A stretch of DNA of 64,000 nt from Stenogyne calaminthoides (Eukaryota; Streptophyta; Magnoliopsida; Lamiales; Lamiaceae), in the NCBI GenBank assembly GCA_037126765.1, contig JBBCBC010000027.1, positions 9,572,406 through 9,636,405 of the forward strand, in the 5' to 3' direction. The notes under the pieces were generated by a model. That model searched no databases. It worked only from the letters and a program-made list of their open reading frames with translations, and was not told the origin of the DNA. Shown here in pieces: positions 22,155 through 34,249 of this stretch (the stretch's first letter is position 1; each line of letters begins with the position of its first letter). The translations under genes and the position numbers were made by a program.

Positions 22155-25010
22155 ATGAACACAAGGACAAGTGGAATTAAACCAATTCCAATTGACCTTG
22201 AGATTGAAGCAACGGCTAGGAGAAGAAATCGGGACCGAAATCGGAGATTAGCCCAACAAAGAGCAATTGGAGAAAATCAAAACCACTGAATGAATTTGGA
22301 AGGGGGTGAAAATAGGGAACGTCCTATGTGGGAATATTTCAACCCACAAGTGCAAAGGCACTATGATGGCATTGCTCGTCCACCTATAGCGGCTAACAAT
22401 TTCGAAATCAAGCCGGTGCTCATTCAAATGCTCCAAAAACAACAATTTGGGGGAGGCAAGAATGAAGACCCTAATAGGCACATCGCCCAATTTCTAGAGT
22501 ATGCGGATACGGTCAAGATTAGGGGTGTGACGGACGATGCATGGAGGGCCCGACTTTTCACATTTACCTTGAGGGATAAGGCGAAGGATTGGATCTCGTC
22601 CCTACCTCCCGATAGCCTTGGATCATGGGATGTCTTAGGTCAAAAATTCTTGATGAAGTTCTTCCCACCATCAATGACCCTCCATTGCAAGAAGGAGATT
22701 GTCCAATTTCGTCAAAGGGATGGGGAAAACTTGTATGAGGCTTGAGAGAGGTACAATGCTATGCTTCGAAGATGTCCTCAACACAACTTCGTCAAGGATC
22801 AAATTGTGAGCTATTTCTACTATGGGTTAAATGATGAGGCACAAATGTTTATAGACTCTTCGGCAGGTGGCTCGGTGTTTGATAAAACCGGGACGGAAAG
22901 GATTGATTTGATCGAGAGAATTGCTAACAACACTTTCAATTGGCCCGCCGAAAAATTTATGGCTCATCGAGTTGCTCAAGTGGATAGTGATCCAAACAAT
23001 GCAATGGCGGAGGCAATGAAGCTCCTCATTAACAAAGTGGATTCATTAGTGGAGAGTCAAAAGAGGGGAATGATGGGAGGAAACATGGAAATGCCACAAA
23101 GTTTTGATCATGTGGAGGAGGCCAATTACATGGGTAGGGGTCATTATCAACAAGGAAGTTACCAAGGAAACCAAAATTTCCAAGGAAACCATTACCAAGC
23201 CCCTAACCAAAATTTCCAAAGTCAAGCCGCTAACCAAAACTATCAAAATCGTTACCAAAACAACCCTTCTCAAAACATTCCCAACCAAAACAATCCACAT
23301 TCACAATTCTCAAGCCAAAACCAACCTTCTAGCCAAAACAACCATCAACAAAACTTCCAAAACCAAGGCAACAACCAATACCAAAACAACCAAGCCTTCC
23401 CATACAACAATTCCTACAGTCCAAACCTCCGAAAACATGAAAACTTCTCATACTCGAACCCGAAGGCCGCCCTCACTCTACCACCGGAATTTGATCCCGG
23501 AGCCCGTGCACCCAACAATGAAGGGAGGCAAACTTTAGAGGATAGTTTGGCCACATTCATCTCTCTATCGAATCAACAAACACTCAAGTCCAATCAAAGG
23601 TTTGATAAGATAGAGGATGATTTGAAGAATTTTAGTAATATCCCTCATGCCATAAATTCTCTCTCAAACCAATTGAAGAACTTGGAATTCCAAATGGGGC
23701 AAGTGGCATCCGCAAGCCAATGGAAAGATAAAGGAAAGTTTTCCTCCACGACGGAGGTGGATCCTAGAGAATATTGTAAGGCCGTTGAATTGATGAGTGG
23801 TACAAGGTATGATGGGCCGAGCATGTCATTGGAAGATGATGGGGTAGATTAGGAGGGAGAAAAGAAAGATAAGAAAGAGGAGATTGTTGTTGAGGATGCT
23901 TGTGTTGAAGTGGAAGGTGTTGAGGAGAAGAGAGATCCTAAATGGAAGAAGGCTAAGGAGTTAAAGGAGAAGAACGAAAAGGTTGAGTGTGATGGATGAG
24001 GAATTCCTAAAACCCCTATTCCACCACCTTTTCCTCAACGTTTCATGAAGAAGAAGCTAGATGATAAGTTCGCAAAATTCTTAGAAATCTTCAAGAAAGT
24101 GACCTTGAATGTGCCTTTCTTGGAGGCAATCGAGGAGATGCCGTCTTATGCGAAATTTCTCAAAGAGTTGGTCACTAAGAGAAGGAAGGTGGATGAGTGT
24201 GAAATGATAAGCTTAACAAGTGAGTGTAGTGCCTTACTCCAAAGAAACCTCCCTAAAAAAGTCAAAGATCCGGGGAGCATAACCTTGTTGTGTGAGTTGA
24301 GTAACAAGGAGAAGAGAAACGCTCTATGTGACGTTGGTGCGAGCATCAATCTCATGCCCTTATCGATTTACAACCGTTTGAAAATGGGGGAGCTCAAACC
24401 AACGTCCATGACGTTACAATTGGTGGATCGTTCTATTACTTATCCAAAGGGAATTGTGGAGGACGTGCTTGTGAAGATTGACAAGTTTGTATTTCCGGCG
24501 GACTTTGTGGTACTAGAAATGGAGGAGGATGTTGATATACCATTGATTTTGGGAAGACCATTTCTAGCTACCGCAAGGGCGGTGGTGGACATGTACACGG
24601 GCAAGGTGACCTTGAAGCTCGATGATGAGGAGCTCGTTTTTTACTCCTACAAAGCCATGAGGCATACATTCGAAGCGGAGGAGTGCAAATCCATCGACGT
24701 TGTTGAACATTGTGTCCAAAAGAAAATTAAGAAATCTCTTGACCCTTACTTTCTTCATGCTTATATCAATCTTTCATTTGATTGTTACACTAATCCCTTA
24801 TTTGAAGAAGAAGAAGAAGAAAGAGAGGATGATGAAGAAGAGGAAGAGGTCCCAAGCGATGAGAAAGATAAAGATGATAATCTTATTGTCGAAAAAGATG
24901 AAGAGGAGTATCCATTGATGGATGTAAGCAACAAGGAAAATCAAGAAGCATCCAAAAAGATTTTGGAGAGTGAAATGAGCATTTTTAATCCCTTTTACTC
25001 TTCAATTTTC
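22155..25010 (+). pseudogene. gag-protease reading frame of the Athila-like element, four in-frame stops
   Basis: One frame runs from ATG 22155 through gag and protease without a frameshift. It is interrupted by TGA 22287, TGA 22743, TAG 23850 and TGA 23997. The gag core at about 22320-22960 contains FEIKPVLIQML, RLFTFTLRDKAKDWI and LRRCPQHNF. The nucleocapsid region (23130-23460) is very Asn/Gln-rich with no visible CCHC zinc knuckle. The retropepsin-like protease has DVGAS at 24330-24344 and the ILGRPFLAT block near 24550-24575. An acidic Glu/Asp tail (about 24800-24915) follows. The last residues of the open frame after about 25020 are MITE-derived. Non-functional. Confidence 0.88.
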
Positions 25011-25024
25011 ACTTTATTAGATAT

Positions 25025-25282
25025 AGATTATATTCCGTTTTGGGCGTCCCATACTTGTTTTCCTATTTCCTTAAATGGAAATTTCTATTTTATCATTTTA
25101 TCACTTTATCACATAAAATACTAATAAATAACTATTTTTAACCCGAACTACCCATAACTTTATCACTTTATCATATAAAATATTAATAAACAATTATTTC
25201 TACCAAACACTTTATCACTTTTTTTAAAAAAACTCGAGCACACAGTATGCAGAAAAACAACTATAGGACGGAGAGAGTACTT
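25025..25282. mobile_element. Stowaway-like MITE at the broken end of the retrotransposon
   Basis: The right end GGACGGAGAGAGTACT matches the usual ACTCCCTCCGTCC terminus in inverse. The left end is degraded (TTGGGCGTCCCATACTTG). The interior carries the typical ACTTTATCA/TTAATAAATAA A-T stretches seen in other copies here (41540, 63672). It abuts the last recognisable retroelement sequence. Confidence 0.6.
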
Positions 25283-26705
25283 AAAAAATAAATTTATAAA
25301 GGATTAAGAAATTTGCAAAATGAAACGATCGATCTCGTGCAAAATTTTGAACTAAGAAGAGAAATTGTTATATTATAGGTTATCTACAATATATTTTTTT
25401 TGTCCACCCAATGAGCCAATATGGTCAAATAACAACCGTCCAATCTAATATTGATGCTATTAAATAAGAATATAAGAGAATATGAATTACAGAAGAAACC
25501 AAACTCCATGAGAAAATATGCCATCTAGAATGAAGTAAGATTTTATTCCAAGCATATGTATTACTTTGGGACACATGTCGAATTCTGAGAAATAAACATA
25601 TTGAATCATACCTCACAATGGTGCTTATTTAATTAGCCACGCAAAAAAGAAGTGTGAGTGTGATTGAAGCTCAACATTCAACAACTAGCTACATACTACA
25701 TAGCTCCTAAATATTTATATACTTCCTCGAATTACGTGTAATAAAGTCAAAAGTGTTGCATAATTATTCAATGAAGATTAATCCTACAAGTAAAATGACT
25801 AATTTGGGCATATCCCTATTAAAGGAAATAGAAGAACTAGTAAAAAGTTAAGGAGATCATAAGAAAATATTCTTGAAATTTGATCTAACCATAGCAAATT
25901 TGCTTTTGCTCCCTCCATTGCATTATTGAGTACTTTTTAAATATGACAAAGTCTAGTATGAAAATTTTTATACATGAAAAAAAACTTTAATTTACAATCA
26001 AATTTTGTAAATGGTGAAGGTAAGATAAAATTGAGTGGTTCATGGTTCACTCGGCCTAAGTGGTTCATAGTTCACCAGGTCCGAATAGGTTATAATTTAG
26101 GGTTTATTATTTAGTGTTTAGGGTGTTGATGGTTGATTTAGGGCAATTTTATAGATTTTCATACATGAGAATTTTCACACTAATTAAACCTACTCTTTAA
26201 ATATTAGTTCAAAAGAAAATTGGCTGAAAATTCGTGTACTTGTGTGGGTCGAATCGAGTTAAATGAATTTTCTAAAAGTGCAAATACAAAATAGAAAAAT
26301 TCGTTCACAGTCTGTGTTACTATATAAACAAGTAATATGTGTTACTGGAAGAACAATTATGTATTATTACGTGATGATAGAATAAAAAAGATATTTTATT
26401 AATTCAATGATTTAATCTCACAATTTGAAGGCAGTTGGTTACATGTTATAAGGAGAAAGAAAAATAAAGGGTGAAGCAGATGAAAATAGAAGGGAGTGTT
26501 ATTTTATTAATATAATAACTCACATTTTTTTATAATAACACTATTTTCAATATTTTACATGCAAATATGTTTACTAAAGAAACAAATATATGTTATTTGT
26601 TCATACAGTAACACATATTTGTACCACAATAACACATACTTATCCTTATAATAACAAATATTATTTTCTCAATAAATGTACATAATTTATCCTATATAAT
26701 ATTAA
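25283..26705. other. Intergenic, no gene
   Basis: AT-rich. A short ATGGTTCACTCGG/TAGTTCACCAGG stretch at about 26035-26145 resembles the GC-rich centre of the 28.4-kb palindrome. Confidence 0.4.
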
Positions 26706-26953
26706 TATTCCCTCCGTCCCAAATATATAGGCTTGTTCGACTTTTCACATAGATTAAGAAATTATATTAGAAAAGTAAATTAAACAAGCATAATTTATAT
26801 TATACACCTATTTAATGATTGTTATAGTTTCCAATATAATTAATGCATAAGGTTATATTAGTAAATTAATTAGAAAAATTATTTTATATAAAAATAAGAT
26901 ATATTTGGGACATTCATAGAAAAACAAGCTTGTATAATTAGGACGGAGAGAAT
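26706..26953. mobile_element. Stowaway-like MITE
   Basis: Begins TTCCCTCCGTCCCAAATATA and ends TAGGACGGAGAGAATA, flanked by TA. The length is in the usual range. Confidence 0.8.
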
Positions 26954-27603
26954 ATATATATGAACCATTACAATCTGTGGCGTTCACAACCAAAATAAAT
27001 GTCATGTGCCTATAACCGAACCAAAGACCCGCATGCAATTCAATTTTTATACAAAAAGGACGGACAGTTGCCCAACATAATTCACCAAATTAAAGGCCAT
27101 CAATGTCTAAACTCAATATGCTCAACAAAAAGTAACCATTTTAGATAACCTAAAACAGTTACAGATATTGCCCAAACTAACCTTGCACTTCAATTAGTGT
27201 TCGAACTGGTGGAGCTACGATAATAAAATAATGGAGTTAAGATTTTATTGACAGATTTTCAGTCGAGTTCATCAACTTATCAAGTGTGGTATACTTTACT
27301 CGTCTGATTTGCAGGCTACTGAATGATAGTAGTTTATTTTTGTATGTTGTATTCGATGCACCCTCTTATGAAATTTATTCGTAGTATAAAATTAATTTTT
27401 TTTTAAACTGTATCATCTTGTTTTGTTGAACAGTAATACTTGTTTTCACTAAATATTATGGTTAAGTCTTGTATGCATTAAGTGTACTGTACACTCATAG
27501 TGCATTTTAAAATCATGCAACTTGTTATGGTGAAGGATACAATTTGTTTACACTGAATCCAGTGGCGGAGCCAGGATTTTCGTTTAGGGGGACCCAATTA
27601 AGG

Positions 27604-27838
27604 CTAAATCTTATATACACTAGGTGCACCGTGCACCGTACATTTCATAGTGTATTTTAGAATCATCCAATTTATTGCACTGAAATGTGCAACTTGTTTT
27701 TACTGAACCGTGCAACTATTAATATGGAAAACAAGTTGTACATTTTAGTATAGAAAAGTTTCATATTTCAATACAACAAGTTGTTTGATTCTAAAATATA
27801 TTATGGAGTGCACGATGCACCTGGTGCACATGAGACTC
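27604..27838. mobile_element. Family B foldback MITE, complete copy
   Basis: TAGGTGCACCGTGCACCG at the left and CGATGCACCTGGTGCAC at the right are the ends. The arms fold around GTGCAACTATTAATATGG, with TTGCACTGAAATGTGCAAC and its inverse in the arms. Confidence 0.75.
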
Positions 27839-28342
27839 ATTCCCCAATTAATATTAATAAAAAAGTACGAAAATAAAAGTTTAAAATAGGAATATAAACC
27901 AATACCTATATTTATGTAATCAAAATGTTAAACATAATTATATACGCATTTAAAAACAAAATTTTAATACATCTAATAACATACCTCTTCGACTCTTCTT
28001 GTTTTGGAATCATTGCATGATACCTTTGTTACTAACTTTCTAAAAAATATTTTATGTATACAAATAAAAAAATCATTCAAAATTTTATCTTCAGTTCGGT
28101 TAAGTATTGAACTTTTGATGAATTTCATTGCTGAAATGTTCTTTCCACGGTAATTTTGGCAATGAGTAGGATTAATGATAACTTAACAAACGAATAATCC
28201 TATTAGAATACAGTATGATTTTTTGAGCAAAACCTGTTATTCCAGTGACTGTTGAGAAATTTTCATTCAAACACACATTAACAATAAAATTTTCTAATTG
28301 ACTATCAAGTTCAAGTGAACAACTCAAATTTGCTCAAAAATA

Positions 28343-28362
28343 TATATATATATATATATATA
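28343..28362. repeat. TA microsatellite
   Basis: About ten TA units; a second TA run follows the palindrome at about 28915-28936. Presumably one locus split by the insertion. Confidence 0.8.
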
Positions 28363-28386
28363 AACACCAGTTGCCTATATATATAT

Positions 28387-28915
28387 AGAGTAATGATATA
28401 GAACCAACTATCTGATTTTTTATGGAACCAGATTAATGAAGTGTTATGCCAACTCATCATCCACATAATTAATTTTATTTAAATAAATTATAAAATGTTT
28501 TATAATTAATACACTATACCCTAAACCATGAATCATAAACCCTAAATCATGAACCATTCGGGTCGGGTGAACCATGAACCACTCGGGCCGGGTTGGGTCC
28601 GGGCCTGGTAAAAAAATTAGTTTTTTTTATTTCACTTCAGTTTTATTTTTTTAGTTTAGTTCATTTTTTATTTTTTTACCCGACCCGAACCCGAACCCCG
28701 GCCAGACCCGAACCCGGCCCGAGTGGTTCATAGTTCACCCACCCGAATGGTTCATGATTTAGGGTTTATAGTTCATGGTTTAGGGTATAGTATATTAATT
28801 ATAAAATATTTTATAATTTATTTAAATAAAATTAATTATGTGGATGATGAGTTGGCATGACACCTCATTAATCTGGCTTCATAAAAAATGAGATAGTTGG
28901 TTCTATATCACTACT
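28387..28915. repeat. Large palindromic foldback element (about 530 bp)
   Basis: The left arm (28387-28610) starts AGTAATGATATAGAACCAAC. The right arm (about 28681-28915) ends with its inverse. Arms match over about 220 bp, including GATGATGAGTTGGCATGAC and the GC-rich CCCGACCCGAACCCG. The loop is a T-rich stretch of about 70 bp. It is inserted in a TA-repeat. Confidence 0.85.
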
Positions 28916-29149
28916 ATATATATATATATATATATAAATAATGTAAAATACTAAAAAAAACTCTAAAAAATTTCAAAATCTCGGGGGCGATTGCCAATTG
29001 CATCTCTTCCTCGCTCTCGTCCCGATTGAATAAATGCAACTATTAATATGGAAAAATACAGACGATCACGTGCTTGCCTGGATGACGCGTGAGATCCTCT
29101 CAAATATTATTTCTTAATTTCACTGAATAATAATATTGGAGTCTGCTTT

Positions 29150-29400
29150 GTTGGAGTTAATGGAAGGGAGAAATGAGAATCATTCTCATTAATATTATTC
29201 GACAGTTTTTGTACACCCGTAATGAGAAAAAATCATTACCTATTTCACTTGTTTACCCTCCTCAGGTGATATTCATTGTTCATTTTTTAATTAACAATAA
29301 CAATGTAATTAATAATCACATAATGATTGACTCCTCAATAATATTCATTATCATTTTCAACTCATACCATGCGGACTCTAATTATTTTCAGTGAACAATA
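29150..29400. repeat. Dispersed repeat (family D), copy 2
   Basis: Shares order and wording with the repeat at about 620-885 (GGTGATATTCATTGTTCAT, AATGTAATTAATAATCAC, TCAATAATATTCATTA). Spurious ORF inside. Confidence 0.45.
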
Positions 29401-30534
29401 TTCCTAATTTCACCAAACAATATTACCTGATCATGTTTAATGATTTTCACTAAACAGTCTTATTCATTTCTATTGAATCGTATCACTTAGCACTAATGTC
29501 TTATTATACGTACAAGTTTTATGCTAGAGTTGCTCTTTGTATAAAACGCTGAAAATAATTATCAAAAAGTTGTCGAGATTCTGAGAAGTAAATGAACAGT
29601 GATTCCCCCATAACTGGTTATAACGAACCCATGCAAAATTGAATTCAGAGTGTCATCAAACTTCAACTTTCAACCACCTCCTCATTTTTATATTGCCTAC
29701 AATTACAAGTACACCAATTTAATGTAATCAAGTCAAACCTGCTCCCCAATTATCCAATGAAGATAGGTAGGTCAAGTAAAATTATTTTTATAATAAAACC
29801 ACTATTAAATGTTAATAAATAAAATAATACTCTGGCTGAAAAAGTAAGGAATAATTATTAAAATAAACCTTCAGATTTTACATATCCATACAATAATATT
29901 ATCTCCAGTTGACGGGAGTAAGATCCTTCTGTGAATAAATAAAACTTTTGAGGATTATTTAATTATTTGCAAAAAATTAAATTGAAGCATCACAATCAGC
30001 CGCTTAGTTGAAGTGAACAAGGATGCAACACGAAATAAAATCAAGAAAAAGACACGTCCTAAAAAACAAGCAATTAAATTGGCGCAATAATTTTCAAGAC
30101 TTCCACCGAATAAGCAGTTGACAGCTGAAAAACCAATCACACAATTTAGCTACAAATAGGCAATAGCTTCGACTTGTGAAACTCTAATTATCACTAAATT
30201 GTAGCATGATTGAAGAAGAAACTTATGAAAAAGTCCAACACTATTCCCCCACCCAACATTAAATAAAGGCAGCAAAGCAAAAGATGCAACACTTTGGTAC
30301 AGCTGGAAATTTAATACTTGCCAGCAAAACATAAAGAGAGAGAGAGAGAGGTACTTACACTGACCTTGAAATTGACTGTATGTTTGTCAAAAGGAATTAA
30401 AAAATAAACAAAAATTGAACATTAAAAAAAAAGATAAAATTAGGCTGGATATTACATGTGGGGGTAGAGTAGTAATCTACTAGAAAGTAACAAAGGGTAC
30501 CACAAAATCCATCATCAGATTGAACACATTTGCA

Positions 30535-33268
30535 CTAAGCATTTGCTTCTGGGAGTTGACCCATGTTCTCAGTTTTGTCAACATATTTGGGCCTCCACTT
30601 AGTTCTCCCTTTGACAATTTGGCCCCCACTCTCCAATCGAAGCAAATGTTGGCACTCAACCGAATTTGGCTTCTCGGGATCCCCAATGCCCTCGCCCACA
30701 ACCGAGGTGAGGGACTGCAAGACGCTGTCCCTCATGCACTCCCTCCTGTACTCTAGAGTCATCTCCGAGAGCTCATGAGTTGCAAAGATCACCAATGGAG
30801 CGCTCTGTAATAAAAGAAAAGAGACGATGAATGGGAATTCACCTAGAAACACCTCAACAAAACCACAAGTGCAACTGGTGCACATCTAATACTGTTCAAT
30901 GAGAACTGATACTGTCGACTGAAAACAACTGATACTGACCAACTAATACCTTTAAGTTTAAAAAACTAGTAGTACCATTTAAAAATGCACTTGACTTGCA
31001 AGGTGCAACTGATGCATAGAAGTATTTGTCATAGCTAACAGTAATCAAAGAGACCCGAAAGTTTAATCACAATGAAGGATGATTTGAGCGCAAGAAACAT
31101 GTTTTTTAATTACTGGAGCTGAAATTATCGTGACACTTGATTTATCTATGAAAGCATTATGTTTCAAGGTTTCAAATAAGCAAAAACGATGATAGGCCAA
31201 GAGACAACCAATAAACAATTCAATTTCTTCACTGATATTAATTTACATGTTGCCTATTGACCACAAATACAGATGATAAGTAATTACAGAAATGCACATT
31301 GACACAACTGAGATTAAAAAATTGCCATAAAAAGAATCAATCAAGCTATAAGATTGACACAGCATACCAGACAACTAACATTATCCACAGATAAACAGAG
31401 AACACTCTAGCCCACTTACATCTCAAGCTTATAAATCAAAAGAGGTTCACATGATAATAAGTCGAATTGATAAATAGTAGAAATGACTGCAAAGATGACA
31501 TGAACAGATTCATAGTATTATATATATGCTACACTAGAAAGCTATAGAAAGAACTGAGGACATCTGCACATAGTTTTTTATCTTCATATGGTGAAAAACC
31601 AGTAACCTATAGTATAAAAAACAAGAGGGATATTGCCGACTTATGCTCATCCCATGATGAATAAGATCATCACCGCAAACACGAAATTAGTCATATCCTC
31701 GATTCCTACTTGTGGTTCAGAAGGGGGAAAAATTAGCAAACAATTGACAAAGTAAAAAGGCAAGGGAAAGAACTCACCTCTAGAATCCAGCCAACATACT
31801 TGACATTATTCACATGTTGATTCACATCTAAATCACTCCATTTAGGCTGTATAGGCAAAAGAGAAATGCTTTAGTGAGAGAGAAAGAATTGACATAATGA
31901 TAATTTTTTTAAAAGGGGAAATATTTTTGCAAGTATTAGCCTGCTTCTTACAGTCAAACCAGTACGAATATTCTCTGCATTACTATCGTCAAGCTTCGGT
32001 AGCTTCCTGCTATCATCATCCACTATAGGAGGAGAATCCACAAAATAGCCACCGATTTCTGCCCGGACCTCATCTGGAATTTTAGATAATCTTCGTGTCT
32101 CTTTATTCATCATTACCCATAGACTAAAAAAAGAAGATATAAACTCATCAGCTAGGTGAACAAGAATTTATCGTCACAAAACATATAGCTTTTCCATAAG
32201 TTCTGACTCAAAAAGCCCTTTAAAAAGTCCTTTCTAACTTCTAAAGGGCAAAGAACAATAACAATTAAACACAGAAGTTTCTTCAGTTAGTCAATATTTC
32301 CTAACCTTGAAGCTCTGGTTAATATCTCGCCCGTATTGCTATCACGCACAAGCCAATCTCGACGCATACCATTCTTCCCAGATGCAGCAACCCAAGTATC
32401 TACCTGAACAGTATCACCCCTGCACGACAAACAACAGAGATCATCAAATTTAAACTATTTATATTACATCTATTCAAACTTTCCACCATATGATAATTCG
32501 AAATATTCCAAGTGGTCCTTAACTAAAACTCACCATGTAGGATAACGATCCACAGCAACCTGCATTTTGGTAACAACCCAAATCAGATTACGTTTACACA
32601 TCTCACGGGTTGAACCAAATCCATCAGCAAGCAATCCAGCCTTTTGTACATGGTTTAGAGCTGTTTCCTGGACATGGATAACAAACCAAAACATAAAATT
32701 ATTCATACTTGAAGAAATAGAATTAAAACATCAATGATTATATATAATGAGTCCTTGTATGCACCTGCAGATGATTCATCAGCGTCTCTACCGACGCAGT
32801 TCGATCAGCCCCTATTTCATATGACCTAATACTGAAGTTCTGACGAAATACAAAACCATCCTGCACAATCTGCCCCAAACCAAAAGGATCAACGAGCATA
32901 TCTGGTCGTTTTGGTTTCCAATCAAGCATCATCCATTGCTTTTCTGCTGCCAAGAATATTGTAGTAATGGCAGCAAGGAGCATGCTCCAATCGGGCAATT
33001 GGTTGATAAATGTCCTTGCGGGGGGTGACACGTCTTCAGTCTTCATTGAATCCATAATCCCAACCTTAGTCCCATTGACCTTGGGAGGTGCTTCGGCGCT
33101 AGCCTTAACCTGTAATCTTCCTGACGATGTGGATTTAGACTTAGTGCTGGTTGAACGAGGATCAACGCTTGCAGGAACACCCCCGATTTTGCCTGATATT
33201 TTTCCAGTGGATTCGGAAGCTGAAGAAGCTATTGGGAGAAACGCCGAAGTTGCAGCAGTGGCCACCAT
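30535..33268 (-). CDS. FATB: Plastid acyl-ACP thioesterase FATB, 6 coding exons, 420 aa
   Basis: Hydrolyses saturated acyl-ACP (mainly palmitoyl-ACP) in the plastid stroma, ending fatty acid synthesis and releasing free acids for export. Coding exons on the minus strand: 33268-32765, 32667-32534, 32419-32306, 32123-31952, 31846-31778, 30804-30535. All phases close, giving 1263 nt. Residues 1 to about 60 form a Ser/Thr-rich transit peptide. A hydrophobic stretch near residues 95-107 (SMLLAAITTIF) is the usual FATB N-terminal anchor. Then come two hot-dog domains. The catalytic D-x-N-x-H lies in exon 5 (DVNQH; D315, N317, H319), and LEYRREC in exon 6 carries the conserved Glu353/Cys354. The FATA alternative is unlikely because the N-terminal anchor and the LPDWSML motif are FATB hallmarks. 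A MITE of the same family as those in the ABCG32 gene sits in the last intron. Confidence 0.95.
30862..31035. mobile_element. Family A MITE in the last FATB intron
   Basis: AAGTGCAACTGGTGCACATC at the left, AACTGATACTGACCAACTAA in the middle, AAGGTGCAACTGATGCATAG at the right. It is the same family as in ABCG32. Confidence 0.75.
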
Positions 33269-34215
33269 GATGTACTAATTTTAACAGACAACAATATCTA
33301 TATGGAGCAGCTCAAAATCACAGAAATCCTCCCTGCAAATCATTCATTGTAAACTATAAATGAGAATATAGTACTAACTACGTTCTGCACATGCACAATT
33401 ACACGAAAAGGTTTTGTGAACAGGTAACCATGTACATGCTTACACAGTAGTTGTAACAACGGCTAATGACAAAGAAGAAAAGAAAGGATAAGGGCAAGAA
33501 AACTGTGTACAGTTCCCCAAAAATTCAAATGATCCTTACAATATAGACACATTAAATACCCAATGATTTTACCAGTAACCACAAAGATGCTTAAAAGCAG
33601 CAATAAATAAAATAAAACATGAATTGTTGACTTATAACGCGCATGCACAAACAAACAAGCAGCGTTAAATCACCCAGCAAATGAAACCGCAAAATGGAAA
33701 ATTAAATTACAAAAATCCAGAAGAGGAATAAAAAAGGAACACAGATCTGACCATTGAACCAAAAGAACAATAACCTAATCACAGAATACCGCAACTCAAA
33801 TTCTCAAAAAACACAAATTCCAAACATTTCTCCCCAATTATCCCCACTCCATTTCCCCTCAACAAAACGCAAATTCACGCACGCCAAATTCGCAGATCGA
33901 GAAGAAGCAAACAAATTCCAAATTGCCGAATACTGCAACAAAATGAAAACACACACGGACCTCCAAAGCCAGCTTCAATTGCAATCAAACACCAGAAACC
34001 ATCAATGTCTGATCCGCAAACCCGCTATAGAATCACCCGTACGAGCTCTAGGGTTTGCGATCGTCCGCGACGCTCCCTTCCGCTTCCAATTTCAATTCCC
34101 CCTGTATCTCGGAAGTGTCTACGCTAATCAATTTTCGAGGTTTTTTGAGGAGCAGGAAAATTCTGGAAGAGAGAGAATCAAGGGGAGAGAGAGAGGACAG
34201 CGCATTCGTTGGTGG
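33269..34215 (-). other. FATB 5' UTR with intron
   Basis: Upstream of the FATB start codon, a pyrimidine-tract acceptor ending TTTGCAG at 33339-33333 marks a 5'-UTR exon of about 33332-33269. A distal first exon probably lies between about 34215 and 33950, where the minus strand shows a CT-rich leader (TCTCTCTC runs near 34155-34200). FATB genes in other plants also carry a long 5'-UTR intron (family knowledge). I could not fix the donor site. Plus-strand open frames here of about 130-150 codons are unsupported and look like chance. Confidence 0.6.
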
Positions 34216-34242
34216 TAGGCAACTGCGTTTAGCAACTCTCCT

Positions 34243-34249
34243 TTTTATA
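34243..34249 (-). promoter_or_regulatory. TATA box of FATB
   Basis: The minus strand reads CTATAAAAAGGAG here, a good plant TATA box. It stands about 25-35 bases before the start of the CT-rich leader that feeds into the FATB 5' UTR. The core-promoter role is inferred from position and sequence. Confidence 0.65.

Larger units (their letters stand above)
20300..25025 (+). mobile_element. Truncated Athila-like Ty3/Gypsy LTR retrotransposon (5' LTR, gag, protease)
   Basis: The order is 5' LTR, tRNA primer site, gag and aspartic protease in a single reading frame. No reverse transcriptase, RNase H, integrase or 3' LTR follows. The protease and gag sequences (the LRDKAKDWISSLPP block and the VLVKIDKFVFPADFVVLEMEED block) match the Athila lineage as I know it. 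The coding part stops at about 25010-25025, exactly where a Stowaway-like MITE begins. The 5' boundary is uncertain (about 20300); no target duplication can be shown because the 3' end is missing. The element is dead. Confidence 0.85.
27465..29055. mobile_element. Composite nested transposon region
   Basis: A family B foldback element starts at 27465 (TCTTGTATGCATTAAGTG) and is broken at about 27558 after TTTACACTGAATC. Its continuation, GCAACTATTAATATGG, resumes near 29035. Between lies an element beginning CAGTGGCGGAGCCAGG (27560) and ending in a diverged inverse near 29025. Inside that are a second, complete family B element (27604-27838), a TA microsatellite and a 0.53-kb palindrome (28387-28915). 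No coding sequence is recognisable. Confidence 0.7.

Noticed and set aside
23104..23538. 144-codon Lys/Thr-rich frame within gag
   Set aside because: Shifted reading of the Asn/Gln-rich gag tract (AAC/CAA codons read out of frame).
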